DNA of 64,000 nt from NCBI RefSeq assembly GCF_033001325.1, contig NZ_CP133111.1, forward strand, positions 1 to 64,000, read 5' to 3'. This DNA is from Rhodopseudomonas sp. BAL398 (lineage in GTDB: Bacteria > Pseudomonadota > Alphaproteobacteria > Rhizobiales > Xanthobacteraceae). Made by a program: the position numbers and the translations under genes. Positions 1 to 9,002 of the stretch are shown piece after piece; position 1 is the first letter of the stretch; the number at the start of each line of letters is the position of its first letter. The notes under the pieces were generated by a model. It was not told where the DNA came from, did not search any database, and saw nothing but the letters and a program-made list of their open reading frames with translations.

Positions 1-53
1 TGTACGCATCCGACCAGGACCCCAGGTAGGCGCGTTCTACCGCCGATGGCTTC

Positions 54-1640
54 TCAGGCGGCAGCGCTGCTCTGCTGTTGGTTGGCCTTCCAATTCCACG
101 GCAGCAGGTCGGCGACCTTGCTGGCGGGATGATCCGGCAGCCGGGCTAGGACATCGGCGAGCCAGGCTTGCGGATCGACGTCGTTCATCTTGCAAGTTTC
201 GATCAGCGCGTAGACGGCAGCAGCGCGGTGACCGCCCGCATCCGAGCCGGCGAAGGTCCAATTTCGTCTTCCGACCGCAACGCCACGCAGAGCTCTTTCG
301 GCAGCATTGTTGGTGAGACAAACGCGGCCATCGTCGAGGAAGCGGGTGAACGCTGCCCAGCGGTTGAGCAGGTAATTGATCGCCTTGGTGGTGTCATTGT
401 TGGACGAGAGCAAAGTGCGCTGCTGGCGCATCCAGATTTCGAGGTCGGTGACGATCGGCGCGGATTTCTCCTGGCGCATGGCAAGCCGTTGCTCCGGTGC
501 TTTGCCGTTGATGGTGCGCTCGATCGCGAACAGTTCGTCGATCCGTCGCACCGCCTCGGCTGCGATCGGCGCCTCTCCGGTTTTCGCCAGGTCGAAGAAC
601 TTTCGGCGACCGTGGCTCCAGCACGCCGCTTCCAGAATCGGCGCCGGCTTGCGGCCCGCTTTGTAGAGCTGGTTGTATCCATCAAAGGCATCGGCCTGCA
701 TGAGGCCGACATAGCCGGCCAGATGGCGTTGCGGATGTTCGCCAGCCCGGTTGCGTGAGTAATAGAACAAGGCCGCCGGCGGATCGCTGCCGCCAAACGG
801 TCGGTCATCCCGGACGTAGGTCCAAATCCGGCCGGTGACCGTCTTCATTTTCGCCAGCACCGGGACCGTGGTGTCGTCGGCGTGGATGCGTTCCGCGCTC
901 ATGACATGGGTCCGGATCGCGTCAATCAGCGGCGCGAGCGCCACCACGCAGGCGCCGACCCGGTCGGCCAGCGTCGAGACATCGATCTCGATCCCTTCGC
1001 GGGCAAAAGTCTTGCTCTGACGGTTCAATGGCTGATGCAGCAGGAACTTGTTGACCAGTACCATCGCCAGCAGGCTCGGCCCGGCAAAGCCGCGCGGGAT
1101 CGGGTGCGAGGGCGCCGGCGCCTCGGTGATCGCCTCGCAGTCCCGGCAGGAGAACTTTTCGCGGACGTGCTCGATGATCTTCCAGCGCCGCGGCTCGCAT
1201 TCGAGGGTTTTCGACACCACCTCGCCGAGCTTGTGCAGCCGGGCGCTGCCGCACTTGCCGCAGGCACAGGGCGCGGGCTCGACGATCCGTTCGACCGGCA
1301 GATTGTCCGGCAGCGGGCGTCGGGGCGGGCGTGGAGCCTGTGCACGCTTCTCCTTGGCGGCCTCTGGCGCGGCAATCTCAGCCTTGGTCGCCTGTTCGGC
1401 CTGCGTCTCTTCGAGGTCCTCGATCGCAAGCTCAAGCTGCTCGATCAGCAGCTTGCCGCGTTCAGAGGATTGCCCGAACTGCTCGCGCCGCGCCTTGGCC
1501 AGCATCAGCTTCAGCCGCTCGATCTCCAACCGGCCGACGGTGACTTCGCTCTTGGCTAATGTCAGTTGCTCGCGCTGCGCAAGGATCATCGCATGCGCGG
1601 CGGCGAGATCATCGGGAAGTGGTTCGAGCTGCGTCGTCAC
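54..1640 (-). CDS. tnpC: IS66 family transposase TnpC
   Basis: This is the DDE transposase that cuts and joins the element, at 528 residues the full family length. A coiled N-terminal region (about 1-100) is followed by a Cys-rich zinc-finger-like segment with CACGKCG and CRDC. The catalytic core follows: IHADDTTVPV carries the first Asp, QADAFDGYNQL the second, and the NNAAERALRGVAVGRR stretch the Glu. The frame is intact, so the enzyme may be active. It lies downstream of tnpB with a 73-bp gap, and its stop is about 50 bp from the left inverted repeat. Confidence 0.95.
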   Translation of the reverse strand: MTTQLEPLPDDLAAAHAMILAQREQLTLAKSEVTVGRLEIERLKLMLAKARREQFGQSSERGKLLIEQLELAIEDLEETQAEQATKAEIAAPEAAKEKRAQAPRPPRRPLPDNLPVERIVEPAPCACGKCGSARLHKLGEVVSKTLECEPRRWKIIEHVREKFSCRDCEAITEAPAPSHPIPRGFAGPSLLAMVLVNKFLLHQPLNRQSKTFAREGIEIDVSTLADRVGACVVALAPLIDAIRTHVMSAERIHADDTTVPVLAKMKTVTGRIWTYVRDDRPFGGSDPPAALFYYSRNRAGEHPQRHLAGYVGLMQADAFDGYNQLYKAGRKPAPILEAACWSHGRRKFFDLAKTGEAPIAAEAVRRIDELFAIERTINGKAPEQRLAMRQEKSAPIVTDLEIWMRQQRTLLSSNNDTTKAINYLLNRWAAFTRFLDDGRVCLTNNAAERALRGVAVGRRNWTFAGSDAGGHRAAAVYALIETCKMNDVDPQAWLADVLARLPDHPASKVADLLPWNWKANQQQSSAAA

Positions 1641-1713
1641 AACGGCAATTCAACCACAGCCGCTTTTGGAAGTCGCGCCCGTTCCACCCCTTGAGTCAAA
1701 TAGTCACAGCTAA

Positions 1714-2061
1714 CTACCCAGTTGCTTGTGGACGCCAGGTTTCCCGCGGCATCCGCCAATCGATCCCCGACAACAAATACGACAGCTGCGCAACGCTGAT
1801 CGTGACCACGCCATCTGACAGCGACGGCCACAGAAAACGGCCGCGCTCCAGCCGCTTCGTGAACAGACACGCGCCCTGGCCATCATGCCAAATGATTTTG
1901 ATCAGATCGCCGCGGCGGCCTCTAAAAACGTAAAGATCGCCAACATGCGGATCACGTTGCAGGCTTTCCTGAACAAGCCGCGCAAGGCTCGGGAATCCGC
2001 GCCGCATGTCGGTGTGGCCAGTCGCGAGCCACACCCGGACGTTGCCAGGGATCGCAATCAT
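1714..2061 (-). CDS. tnpB: IS66 accessory protein TnpB
   Basis: This 115-residue protein has the conserved IS66 Orf2 pattern: TGHTDMRRGF near the N-terminus, VGDLYVFRGRRGDLIKI in the middle and KRLERGRFLWP after it. It is needed for transposition in IS66-type elements, but its biochemical role is not settled. Its start overlaps the end of tnpA by four bases (ATGA), which implies translational coupling. Confidence 0.93.
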   Translation of the reverse strand: MIAIPGNVRVWLATGHTDMRRGFPSLARLVQESLQRDPHVGDLYVFRGRRGDLIKIIWHDGQGACLFTKRLERGRFLWPSLSDGVVTISVAQLSYLLSGIDWRMPRETWRPQATG

Positions 2062-2456
2062 CGGCGCTCCAGCACGTCGAGAACCCGCGCCAGCGCCTCT
2101 GGGTCGACCTGCGCATCGACCCGAACCCGTCGCCGGTTGCCAAGATCGATCTCGATCATTCCGTGCCTGGCTGGCGGCACCGGCCTCATCCGGCGATCGT
2201 CTTCGGATGGCGGCTTCGTATTGTCCTCGCCCGTCACCGTAGCGGCGATCTGCACCGGTGCAAAGCAGGGACCGACGCGCTCGGTTGTGCGTGCCTGCCG
2301 GCGCCAGGTGAACACCACGCTGGCCGCAACGCCATTGCGCCGCGCAACCTCCGTCACCTTCGCCCCTGGCGCAAGCGTCTCTTCGACGATCCGCGCCTTG
2401 TCATCCGGTGACCACCGCCGCCGCCGTTCCAACCCGCCCAAAACCTCGACCCGCAT
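2058..2456 (-). CDS. tnpA: IS66 accessory protein TnpA
   Basis: This 132-residue protein belongs to the IS66 Orf1/IS3-type helix-turn-helix group. The N-terminal part reads RRRRWSPDDKARIVEETL, then a GAKVTEVARRNGVAASVVFTW helix-turn-helix. It is presumed to bind the element ends. It is the first gene of the element, and a 9-bp inverted repeat lies just upstream at 2464-2489. The frame is intact. Confidence 0.92.
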   Translation of the reverse strand: MRVEVLGGLERRRRWSPDDKARIVEETLAPGAKVTEVARRNGVAASVVFTWRRQARTTERVGPCFAPVQIAATVTGEDNTKPPSEDDRRMRPVPPARHGMIEIDLGNRRRVRVDAQVDPEALARVLDVLERR

Positions 2457-2463
2457 CGCTTGA

Positions 2464-2489
2464 TGACCTTAAAGCTAGACTTAAGGTCA
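2464..2489. repeat. Inverted repeat upstream of IS66 tnpA
   Basis: TGACCTTAA at 2464-2472 is matched by TTAAGGTCA at 2481-2489, with an 8-base loop, immediately before tnpA and inside the element. It could be an operator or a transposase-binding site. The match is exact, and the function is inferred. Confidence 0.5.
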
Positions 2490-2543
2490 CACGCTTCGCG
2501 AATTACCCTGCGTCAGGCAAGGCGGCGCTCGTCGGATGCGTAC

Positions 2544-2791
2544 CCAGCAATTGGGGCGAGTAAGACCTCAACCGGGCCCTGCGGGTTAGCTTCGACTTGC
2601 TGATAGGTCCCCGCAACCGCGATTTCACGACCCACAGCATCGTTCATGGCGCGGTCATACTGTCCGGCCGGAATCAACCAAGTCAGCGCGGCAACGACGA
2701 CGATCAGGCCGAAGAGGATCGTGAAAGCGGTCGGAAATCGTGATGCAGGAGCGGGTTGTTCGTCATTCGGTTTGGTTGCTGCATCCGACAT
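2544..2791 (-). pseudogene. YfcC-like carrier, 5' fragment cut by IS66
   Basis: The fragment starts after a good ribosome site (GAGGAGAAATAG before ATG). It encodes about 82 residues: a cytoplasmic N-terminus, one membrane segment (FTILFGLIVVVAALTWLIPAGQY) and an extracytoplasmic stretch ending LLAPIAG. The AxTWLIPAGQY pattern is typical of the N-terminus of YfcC/C4-dicarboxylate or basic amino acid carriers of about 480 residues. From there the frame runs into the IS66 end and stops at 2513. The rest of the gene should lie left of the window, beyond the IS. It is non-functional as a transporter. Confidence 0.75.
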
Positions 2792-3248
2792 CTATTTCTC
2801 CTCGTTGCACTCGCTTATTGATGGGTAACAGTCGCCCGATCACAGACAGACCATCAGGACGTTTGACCGTGGTGGAGCCGACATACCTTCACAGACGCAC
2901 TGAAGTGCAGAGCATTACAGTGCCGCTGTAATGGTGAGTGCCCGTAATCTTGATTCCGGATTGCCCCGATACCCGCGGTGACCGGGCACGCTCGTAGTCC
3001 TCATCTAGCGGCAGCCCCCTCAAGAAGAGCGCCCTCTCGGCGAGGTGGTGTATCGGGTGCGTTCGGCGCACTGAGGGAACTCTTTTACCCTCGAGTAAGG
3101 CCATGGCGATTCCGGAAGATGGCGAAGGGGCTGTAAGGCGCGAGGGTCGTTGGCGTCCTTAGAGAAACGCGGCCCGCCGCAAGGGTCGTCGCCGCGCCGA
3201 AAGGGGCGGTGACACTGGTTCACGGCCATGATGACGAGGAGCGCACCG
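2792..3248. other. Intergenic stretch without a gene
   Basis: These 457 bases separate the YfcC fragment (minus strand) from glgX (plus strand). Short frames here have no family resemblance and overlap each other on both strands. The region must contain the promoters for both divergent genes, but no convincing box was identified. Confidence 0.5.
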
Positions 3249-5324
3249 ATGACGGAACGCATAGCTTGGTTCGACGCCCTAACCGTCGGCTCGGACAGCG
3301 GCACCGTCCGGATCGGGCGCGGTGAGCCACTGCCGCTCGGGCTGCATGACTGCTGTGACGGCCTGAACATAGCGGTGTTCAGCCGGCACGCCGCGGGCGT
3401 GACCCTGCTTCTGTACGGAACGGCTGACGAGAGAGAGCCGTGCGCTCGACTACCGCTCGATGCCCGGCGTCACCGGACTGGCGACATCTGGCATGCGCGG
3501 TTGACGGGTGACCTTCGCGGGAAGTTCTATGCTCTGCAGGCCGATGGGCCCGGTTCGCCGGATGACGGACATGACTTCGATCTAGATCGAACGCTGCTCG
3601 ATCCCTATGCCGCCTCCGTCACCGACCTGTCTCCCGGCTCGCCCGGCCGCTGCGTGGTCGCCGACAAAGGCTTCGACTGGTTCGAGGACGCACCGCTCCG
3701 CCATCCCTGGAGCAAGACGATCCTCTATGAGACCCATGTCCGGGGCCTCACGATTGACCCGTCTTCCGGCGTTAACAGACAAGGGGAGTATCTCGGCGTG
3801 GTCGAGAAGATCCCCTACTTTCGCGAACTTGGCATCACGGCTCTGGAGCTGATGCCTATCCAAGCCTTCGCGCCGGAAGCACTCGAACGGAACGGTCCGC
3901 TGACCGGCGAGCGGCTGCGCGACTACTGGGGCTACAACCCCGTCGCCCTGTTTGCACCGATGTCCCGCTATTCCGGCAGCGTCGCGCCGGGCGGCGAGCT
4001 CGTCGCCTTCAAGACAATGGTTCGGGAGCTTCACCGGGCAGGAATTGAGGTCATCCTCGACGTCGTCTTCAACCACACGGCAGAAGGCGGGAGAAACGGG
4101 CCGACCTACAGCTTCCGGGGGCTCGACAACACGATCTACTACATCCTGACACAGGATGGGGAGTACGCGGATTATACCGGCTGTGGCAACACGCTGAACT
4201 GCAACCATCCGGTGGTACGCAACATGGTCGTAGATTGCCTGCGACACTGGGTGGTCCACTTTCACATCGACGGCTTCCGATTCGATCTCGCATCGGTGCT
4301 CGGGCGCGACGCGCGAGGGAAGTTGTTGGCGAACCCACCGCTGCTCGAACAGATCGCCGAGGATCCGATCCTGCGCGACGTCAAACTGATTGCGGAAGCC
4401 TGGGATGCCGGCGGCGCGTTCCAGGTGGGCCACTTCCCCGGCCGACGCTGGGCAGAGTGGAACTGCCATTTTCGCGACGACGTTCGCCGCTTCTGGCGCG
4501 GCGATCCGGGCATGACCGGCGCGCTTGCGACCCGGCTGGCGGGCAGCAGCGATCTCTACCAGGACGGTGGCGAAGGTCCGCTCAACAGCGTGAATTTCGT
4601 CACCAGCCACGACGGCTTCACGCTCAACGATCTCGTCAGTTACACGCGCAAGCACAACGAGGCGAACGGCGAGGAGAACCGTGACGGCCTCGACGAGAAC
4701 TACAGCGATAACTACGGCGCCGAAGGTTCGAGCGACGATCCGCAGATCGAGGCGATGCGGTTGCGGCAGATCAAGAACCTGCTCACCACGCTCTTGCTCT
4801 CTCGCGGCGTGCCGATGCTTCTCGGCGGCGACGAGTTCCGTCGCACGCAAGGAGGCAACAACAACGCCTACTGCCAGGACAACACGGTCTCCTGGTACGA
4901 CTGGTCGTTAGCGGGGCGGAATGCGGAACTCGTGCGATTCGTCCGGCAACTGATCGCTTTGCGCAAGGCGCATCCCGTCCTGCGGGCCGAAACCTTCTAC
5001 ACGGATGTCGAGGTCAGATGGTTCGAACCGACCGGGCAACAGCCAGATTGGCACGGGCCCGACAACAGGCTCGGCTGCCTCATCCGGGACAGCGGCGCGA
5101 GCCTTTGCCTGCTCTTTAATGCGGCTCTCGCCCCTTGCCGATTTGTCATGCCGCCCTCAGCGGGAAGCGGATGGCACATAGCGATCGACACATCGAAGAA
5201 CGAAAGCATCGCCGATACATCTTTCGGGGCCGAAGACACGATTGCGCAGAGCAACATCTGGCTCGAGGCGCGCACGACAATCGTCGCTGTCAGTCGCTCC
5301 ACAGAAGCGGGGCCCATCGAATGA
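3249..5324 (+). CDS. glgX: Glycogen debranching enzyme GlgX
   Basis: This GH13 isoamylase-type enzyme hydrolyses alpha-1,6 branches of phosphorylase-limit glycogen in the cytoplasm. It is 691 residues, the normal length. An N-terminal CBM48-like domain (about 15-110) is followed by the barrel. The four GH13 signatures are present: DVVFNHTAEG, GFRFDLASVL with the nucleophile Asp, LIAEAWD with the acid Glu, and FVTSHDGFT. I chose the ATG at 3249 because GAGGAGCG lies just upstream; an in-frame ATG at 3228 adds seven residues. It pairs functionally with the alpha-glucan phosphorylase at 9003-10742. The next gene begins 17 bases after its stop. Confidence 0.93.
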   Translation: MTERIAWFDALTVGSDSGTVRIGRGEPLPLGLHDCCDGLNIAVFSRHAAGVTLLLYGTADEREPCARLPLDARRHRTGDIWHARLTGDLRGKFYALQADGPGSPDDGHDFDLDRTLLDPYAASVTDLSPGSPGRCVVADKGFDWFEDAPLRHPWSKTILYETHVRGLTIDPSSGVNRQGEYLGVVEKIPYFRELGITALELMPIQAFAPEALERNGPLTGERLRDYWGYNPVALFAPMSRYSGSVAPGGELVAFKTMVRELHRAGIEVILDVVFNHTAEGGRNGPTYSFRGLDNTIYYILTQDGEYADYTGCGNTLNCNHPVVRNMVVDCLRHWVVHFHIDGFRFDLASVLGRDARGKLLANPPLLEQIAEDPILRDVKLIAEAWDAGGAFQVGHFPGRRWAEWNCHFRDDVRRFWRGDPGMTGALATRLAGSSDLYQDGGEGPLNSVNFVTSHDGFTLNDLVSYTRKHNEANGEENRDGLDENYSDNYGAEGSSDDPQIEAMRLRQIKNLLTTLLLSRGVPMLLGGDEFRRTQGGNNNAYCQDNTVSWYDWSLAGRNAELVRFVRQLIALRKAHPVLRAETFYTDVEVRWFEPTGQQPDWHGPDNRLGCLIRDSGASLCLLFNAALAPCRFVMPPSAGSGWHIAIDTSKNESIADTSFGAEDTIAQSNIWLEARTTIVAVSRSTEAGPIE

Positions 5325-5341
5325 CTGGAGGGAGTTTGAAA

Positions 5342-6118
5342 ATGAGCAGAGTGCAAGACAAGGTAGCGATCGTAACGGGCGCTTCGCTGGGATTGGGCGA
5401 GTCAGCGGCAAGGATGTTGGCGCGAGAAGGGGCGAAAGTGGTCCTCAGCGACATCAAGGATGAGGAAGGTGAGCGGGTGGCGCAGATCATCGGCGAGGAC
5501 GGCGGCGATGTGCTCTACCTCCATCACGACGTTTCCGACGAGAGCGCCTGGGAGGAGGTGGTACAGGTTACCCTTGACCGCTTCGGCCGCCTCGACGTGC
5601 TCGTCAACAATGCCGGTGTCGGCTGGGGTGGGCCTCCCGAGGAGGAGACGCTGGAGCGTTGGCATCGGCTGATGAACGTCAATCTTGACGGCGTGTTCCT
5701 CGGGACCAAGCACGCGATCCTGGCGATGAAACGGAACGACCCACCGGGCGGCTCGATCATCAACCTCTCCTCGATCGAGGGGCTTGTCGGCGATCCAAAT
5801 CTCGGTGCCTATAACGCGTCGAAGGGCGGTGTGCGACTCTACACCAAGTCGACCGCGCTCTACTGCGCTAAGGCGGGCCTGAACATCCGTGTCAACTCGG
5901 TCCATCCCGGCTATATTTGGACACCGATGGTCGAGAACTACCTCGCGGAGCACGGCGACGTCGAGGAAGGCCGTCAGGCTCTGAATGCTCTGCACCCGGT
6001 AGGGCATATCGGAGAACCAGACGACATAGCCTATGGCGTGCTCTATCTTGCTTCGGATGAGTCGAAGTTCGTGACCGGCACAGAACTGGTGATCGACGGA
6101 GGCTACACCGCCCAATAG
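5342..6118 (+). CDS. SDR family NAD(P)-dependent oxidoreductase
   Basis: This is a classical short-chain dehydrogenase of 258 residues. The cofactor motif TGASLGLG is near residue 13, NNAG near 90, and the active site has the Ser of INLSSIEG and the YNASKGG Tyr/Lys pair. The Asp of VLSDIKDEE after the second strand suggests NAD rather than NADP. The C-terminal IDGGYTAQ ending is usual for the family. The start follows GGAGGG. An upstream frame extension to 5135 lies inside glgX and is not used. The substrate cannot be told from sequence; sugar or cyclic alcohol dehydrogenases look like this. Confidence 0.9.
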   Translation: MSRVQDKVAIVTGASLGLGESAARMLAREGAKVVLSDIKDEEGERVAQIIGEDGGDVLYLHHDVSDESAWEEVVQVTLDRFGRLDVLVNNAGVGWGGPPEEETLERWHRLMNVNLDGVFLGTKHAILAMKRNDPPGGSIINLSSIEGLVGDPNLGAYNASKGGVRLYTKSTALYCAKAGLNIRVNSVHPGYIWTPMVENYLAEHGDVEEGRQALNALHPVGHIGEPDDIAYGVLYLASDESKFVTGTELVIDGGYTAQ

Positions 6119-6203
6119 GTGCCGTTTGCTATAGGCTGCGAAGCCAGCAACTGCGCTGCTTTAGGCGTTCGCAGATGCGGGCGCCTTCAGTGCCGAAGAT
6201 GAC

Positions 6204-8969
6204 ATGACTGAGAGACTTCAAGAACAAGCGGTTACGACCGCGCCGGACTATCCGCGAACCGTTGGCTCCAATTCGGCACGACCTTGGCATGCCCTCCCGA
6301 TTGAAGACGTGCAGCTGATGCTGGCAACGGGCACCGACGGACTGGATGGGAACGAGGCAGGGCGGCGTCTGACCGCGCATGGTCCCAATATCCTGCCGGC
6401 CGCCAAGCCGCGCAGTGCCATCCGGCGCTTCGTCGCCCAGTTCGACAACCTCCTGATCTATGTCCTGCTCGTCGCCGTGGCCGTCACCTTGGCGCTTGAA
6501 CACGGTATCGACGCGGCGGTGATCCTCGCCGTGGTGGTGCTCAACGCCGTGATCGGCTTCGTGCAGGAGGGCCGGGCCGAGCAGGCGCTCGACGCGATCC
6601 GCGGCATGCTGGCACCGCGCGCCTCGGTCGTGCGTGCGGGACGCCGCGTCACGCTCGCGGCGGAAGAGCTGGTTCCAGGCGACTTGGTCCTGCTCGATCC
6701 CGGCGACCGGGTGCCTGCCGATCTGCGCCTCGTCCGTAGCCGCAGCCTACGGATCGAAGAGGCGGCGCTGACTGGCGAGTCGGTCCCCGTTGAGAAGTCG
6801 CCGGCGCCCGTGATGGCCGAAGCGCCGCTCGGCGATCGTAACTCCATAGCGTTCTCGGGCACGCTTGTTGCGGCCGGGCAAGGCGCCGGCGTCGTTTTCG
6901 CCACCGGCGGGGACACTGAGATCGGTCGCGTCAGCGCCCTGGTCGACGCCGTCGAGACTTTAACGACGCCGCTTCTGCGCCAGATGGACAGCTTCGCGCG
7001 GCGGCTTACCGTGGCCATTCTTGGCGTCTCCGTGGCGATCTTCGCTTTTGCCGTGTTCGTCCGCGGATATGCCATCGAGGATGCTTTCCTTGTTGTGGTT
7101 GGAGTCGCCGTGGCCGCCATTCCCGAAGGGTTGCCGGCGGTGATGACGATCGCGCTTGCCCTGGGCGTTCAGCGCATGGCGGCACGCGATGCCATTGTCC
7201 GGCGTCTGCCCGCGGTCGAGACACTGGGTTCTGTCTCGATTATTTGCACCGACAAGACCGGTACGCTGACGCGGAATGAGATGACGGTCGTGGCGGCAGC
7301 GACTGCCGCGGCCACCTTCGAGATAGGTGGGGCCGGCTACGATCCGAGTGGCGAGGTGCGCCTGCGCGAGGAGAAAGTCGAGCCGGCGGAGCACTCCACT
7401 CTTGTCGGCTTGGCGCGCGCCGCACTGCTGTGCAGCGATGCCTCGTTGCGGCGGACCGAGATCGGTTGGGTTGTAGATGGTGACCCGATGGAGGGCGCGC
7501 TGGTCGCATTCGGTTCAAAGGTCGGAATTGATGTCGAGCAATTGAGAAAAGAGATCCCGCGCCACGACGAGATCCCCTTCGACGCCCGGCATCGCTTCAT
7601 GGCGACCTTGCACCATGGCGTCGACGGCGAAGCTTTCATCTGTATTAAGGGAGCGCCGGAGCGGGTGCTGGCGATGTGCGACCTCCAGCGCGGCCCGGTC
7701 AGCGATATGCCACTTGACCACGCTGCCTGGCGGGTGCGGGTGGAGGCGCTCGGGGCACGCGGACAGCGGGTGCTTGCGGTCGCCGTCAAGCGACTATCTT
7801 CGGCCAGCAGTGATCTCACTTTCACCGATGTCGAAGGGGGCCTCACGTTGCTCGGCTTGCTCGGGCTTATCGACCCTCCGCGCGCGGAAGCTGTGACCGC
7901 GGTGCGCGATTGCCGGGCGGCGGGCATCCGGATCAAGATGATCACCGGCGACCATGCGGCGACCGCCGTCGCGATCGCCGGGCTGCTCGGGCTGGAGCAG
8001 CCGGAGGCCGTTGCGACGGGGCAGGAGCTGGATGCGCTCGACGACGCGACGCTGCGGTGCAGGGCGCGTGACGTCGATGTCTTCGCGCGCGCCGCGCCGG
8101 AGCACAAGCTGCGCTTGGTCGAAGCGCTCCAGGCCGACGGCGCGGTGCTGGCGATGACTGGTGATGGGGTGAACGACGCGCCGGCGCTCAAGCGGGCCGA
8201 TGTCGGTGTGGCGATGGGACAGAAGGGCACCGAGGCTGCCAAGGAAGCGGCCGAGATGGTGCTGGCCGACGACAATTTCGCCTCGATCGTCGCCGCGGTG
8301 CGCGAGGGCCGTACAGTCTATGACAACCTCAAGAAGGTGATTGCCTGGACCTTGCCAACCAACGGCGGTGAGGCGCTGACCGTGATCGGTGCTCTTCTGG
8401 TTGGACTGACGTTGCCGATTACGGCTGTACAGATCCTGTGGATCAACATGGTGACGGCGGTCGCGCTGGGACTCACCTTGGCCTTTGAGCCGACCGAGCC
8501 CGACGCTATGCACCGGCCGCCTCGCGCGGCTGATGAGTCGCTGATTTCGGGTTTCCTGGTCTGGCGCATCGTCTTCGTATCGGTCCTGTTTGTGATCGGC
8601 ACCTTCGGGATCTTCTTCTGGGCCGAACGGCGTGGGTCGTCGCTGGAGGAAACGCGCACTCTGGTCGTCAATACCATCGTGGTCATGGAGATATTCTATC
8701 TGTTCAGTGTTCGCTATCAGCACGGATCGTCGCTCACCTGGAGCGGCGTACTGGGCACCCCCGTAGTGGCAGTCGGAGTCGGTGTTGTTGTGCTGCTCCA
8801 GCTTGCCTTCACCTACGCACCGCCTCTGCAGGCAGTGTTCGGAACGCGGCCGGTAAGCTTGACGGACGGGCTGACGGTAATCGGTGTCGGCGTCATTCTG
8901 TTGGCCGTCGTCGAAGCTGAAAAGCTGATTGGGCGTCTCGCCTCGAGGTCGCGAGAGTCCGGGCATTGA
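6204..8969 (+). CDS. P-type cation ATPase, type II (PacL-like)
   Basis: This 921-residue ion pump has an N-terminal cation-ATPase domain (WHALPIEDVQ), TGES, the PEGLP motif in membrane helix 4, the phosphorylated [13 protein letters not shown] and [17 protein letters not shown], then four or more C-terminal helices. PEGLP and the overall length fit P2-type Ca2+ (or Na+/Mn2+) export ATPases. They do not fit the P1B heavy-metal pumps found elsewhere in the window. It lies 85 bp after the SDR gene on the same strand and converges with glgP, with only 33 bp between the stops. The ion cannot be assigned from sequence. Confidence 0.9.
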   Translation: MTERLQEQAVTTAPDYPRTVGSNSARPWHALPIEDVQLMLATGTDGLDGNEAGRRLTAHGPNILPAAKPRSAIRRFVAQFDNLLIYVLLVAVAVTLALEHGIDAAVILAVVVLNAVIGFVQEGRAEQALDAIRGMLAPRASVVRAGRRVTLAAEELVPGDLVLLDPGDRVPADLRLVRSRSLRIEEAALTGESVPVEKSPAPVMAEAPLGDRNSIAFSGTLVAAGQGAGVVFATGGDTEIGRVSALVDAVETLTTPLLRQMDSFARRLTVAILGVSVAIFAFAVFVRGYAIEDAFLVVVGVAVAAIPEGLPAVMTIALALGVQRMAARDAIVRRLPAVETLGSVSIICTDKTGTLTRNEMTVVAAATAAATFEIGGAGYDPSGEVRLREEKVEPAEHSTLVGLARAALLCSDASLRRTEIGWVVDGDPMEGALVAFGSKVGIDVEQLRKEIPRHDEIPFDARHRFMATLHHGVDGEAFICIKGAPERVLAMCDLQRGPVSDMPLDHAAWRVRVEALGARGQRVLAVAVKRLSSASSDLTFTDVEGGLTLLGLLGLIDPPRAEAVTAVRDCRAAGIRIKMITGDHAATAVAIAGLLGLEQPEAVATGQELDALDDATLRCRARDVDVFARAAPEHKLRLVEALQADGAVLAMTGDGVNDAPALKRADVGVAMGQKGTEAAKEAAEMVLADDNFASIVAAVREGRTVYDNLKKVIAWTLPTNGGEALTVIGALLVGLTLPITAVQILWINMVTAVALGLTLAFEPTEPDAMHRPPRAADESLISGFLVWRIVFVSVLFVIGTFGIFFWAERRGSSLEETRTLVVNTIVVMEIFYLFSVRYQHGSSLTWSGVLGTPVVAVGVGVVVLLQLAFTYAPPLQAVFGTRPVSLTDGLTVIGVGVILLAVVEAEKLIGRLASRSRESGH

Positions 8970-9002
8970 CGAGAACGTATCTGCGCGGTGACAAACTTGG
9001 AG

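Larger units (their letters stand above)
2..2543 (-). mobile_element. IS66-family insertion sequence, complete apart from its outer flank
   Basis: Three minus-strand genes in the order tnpA, tnpB, tnpC make up the standard IS66 layout. The ends carry a 13-bp inverted repeat, GTACGCATCCGAC, at 2-14 and its complement at 2531-2543. The right end cuts into a YfcC-like reading frame. The left flank lies outside the window, so the 8-bp target duplication expected for IS66 cannot be checked. The exact outer base of each end is uncertain by one or two positions. Confidence 0.9.

Noticed and set aside
3582-4850. 422-codon minus-strand frame
   Set aside because: Antisense of glgX, with no family signature.
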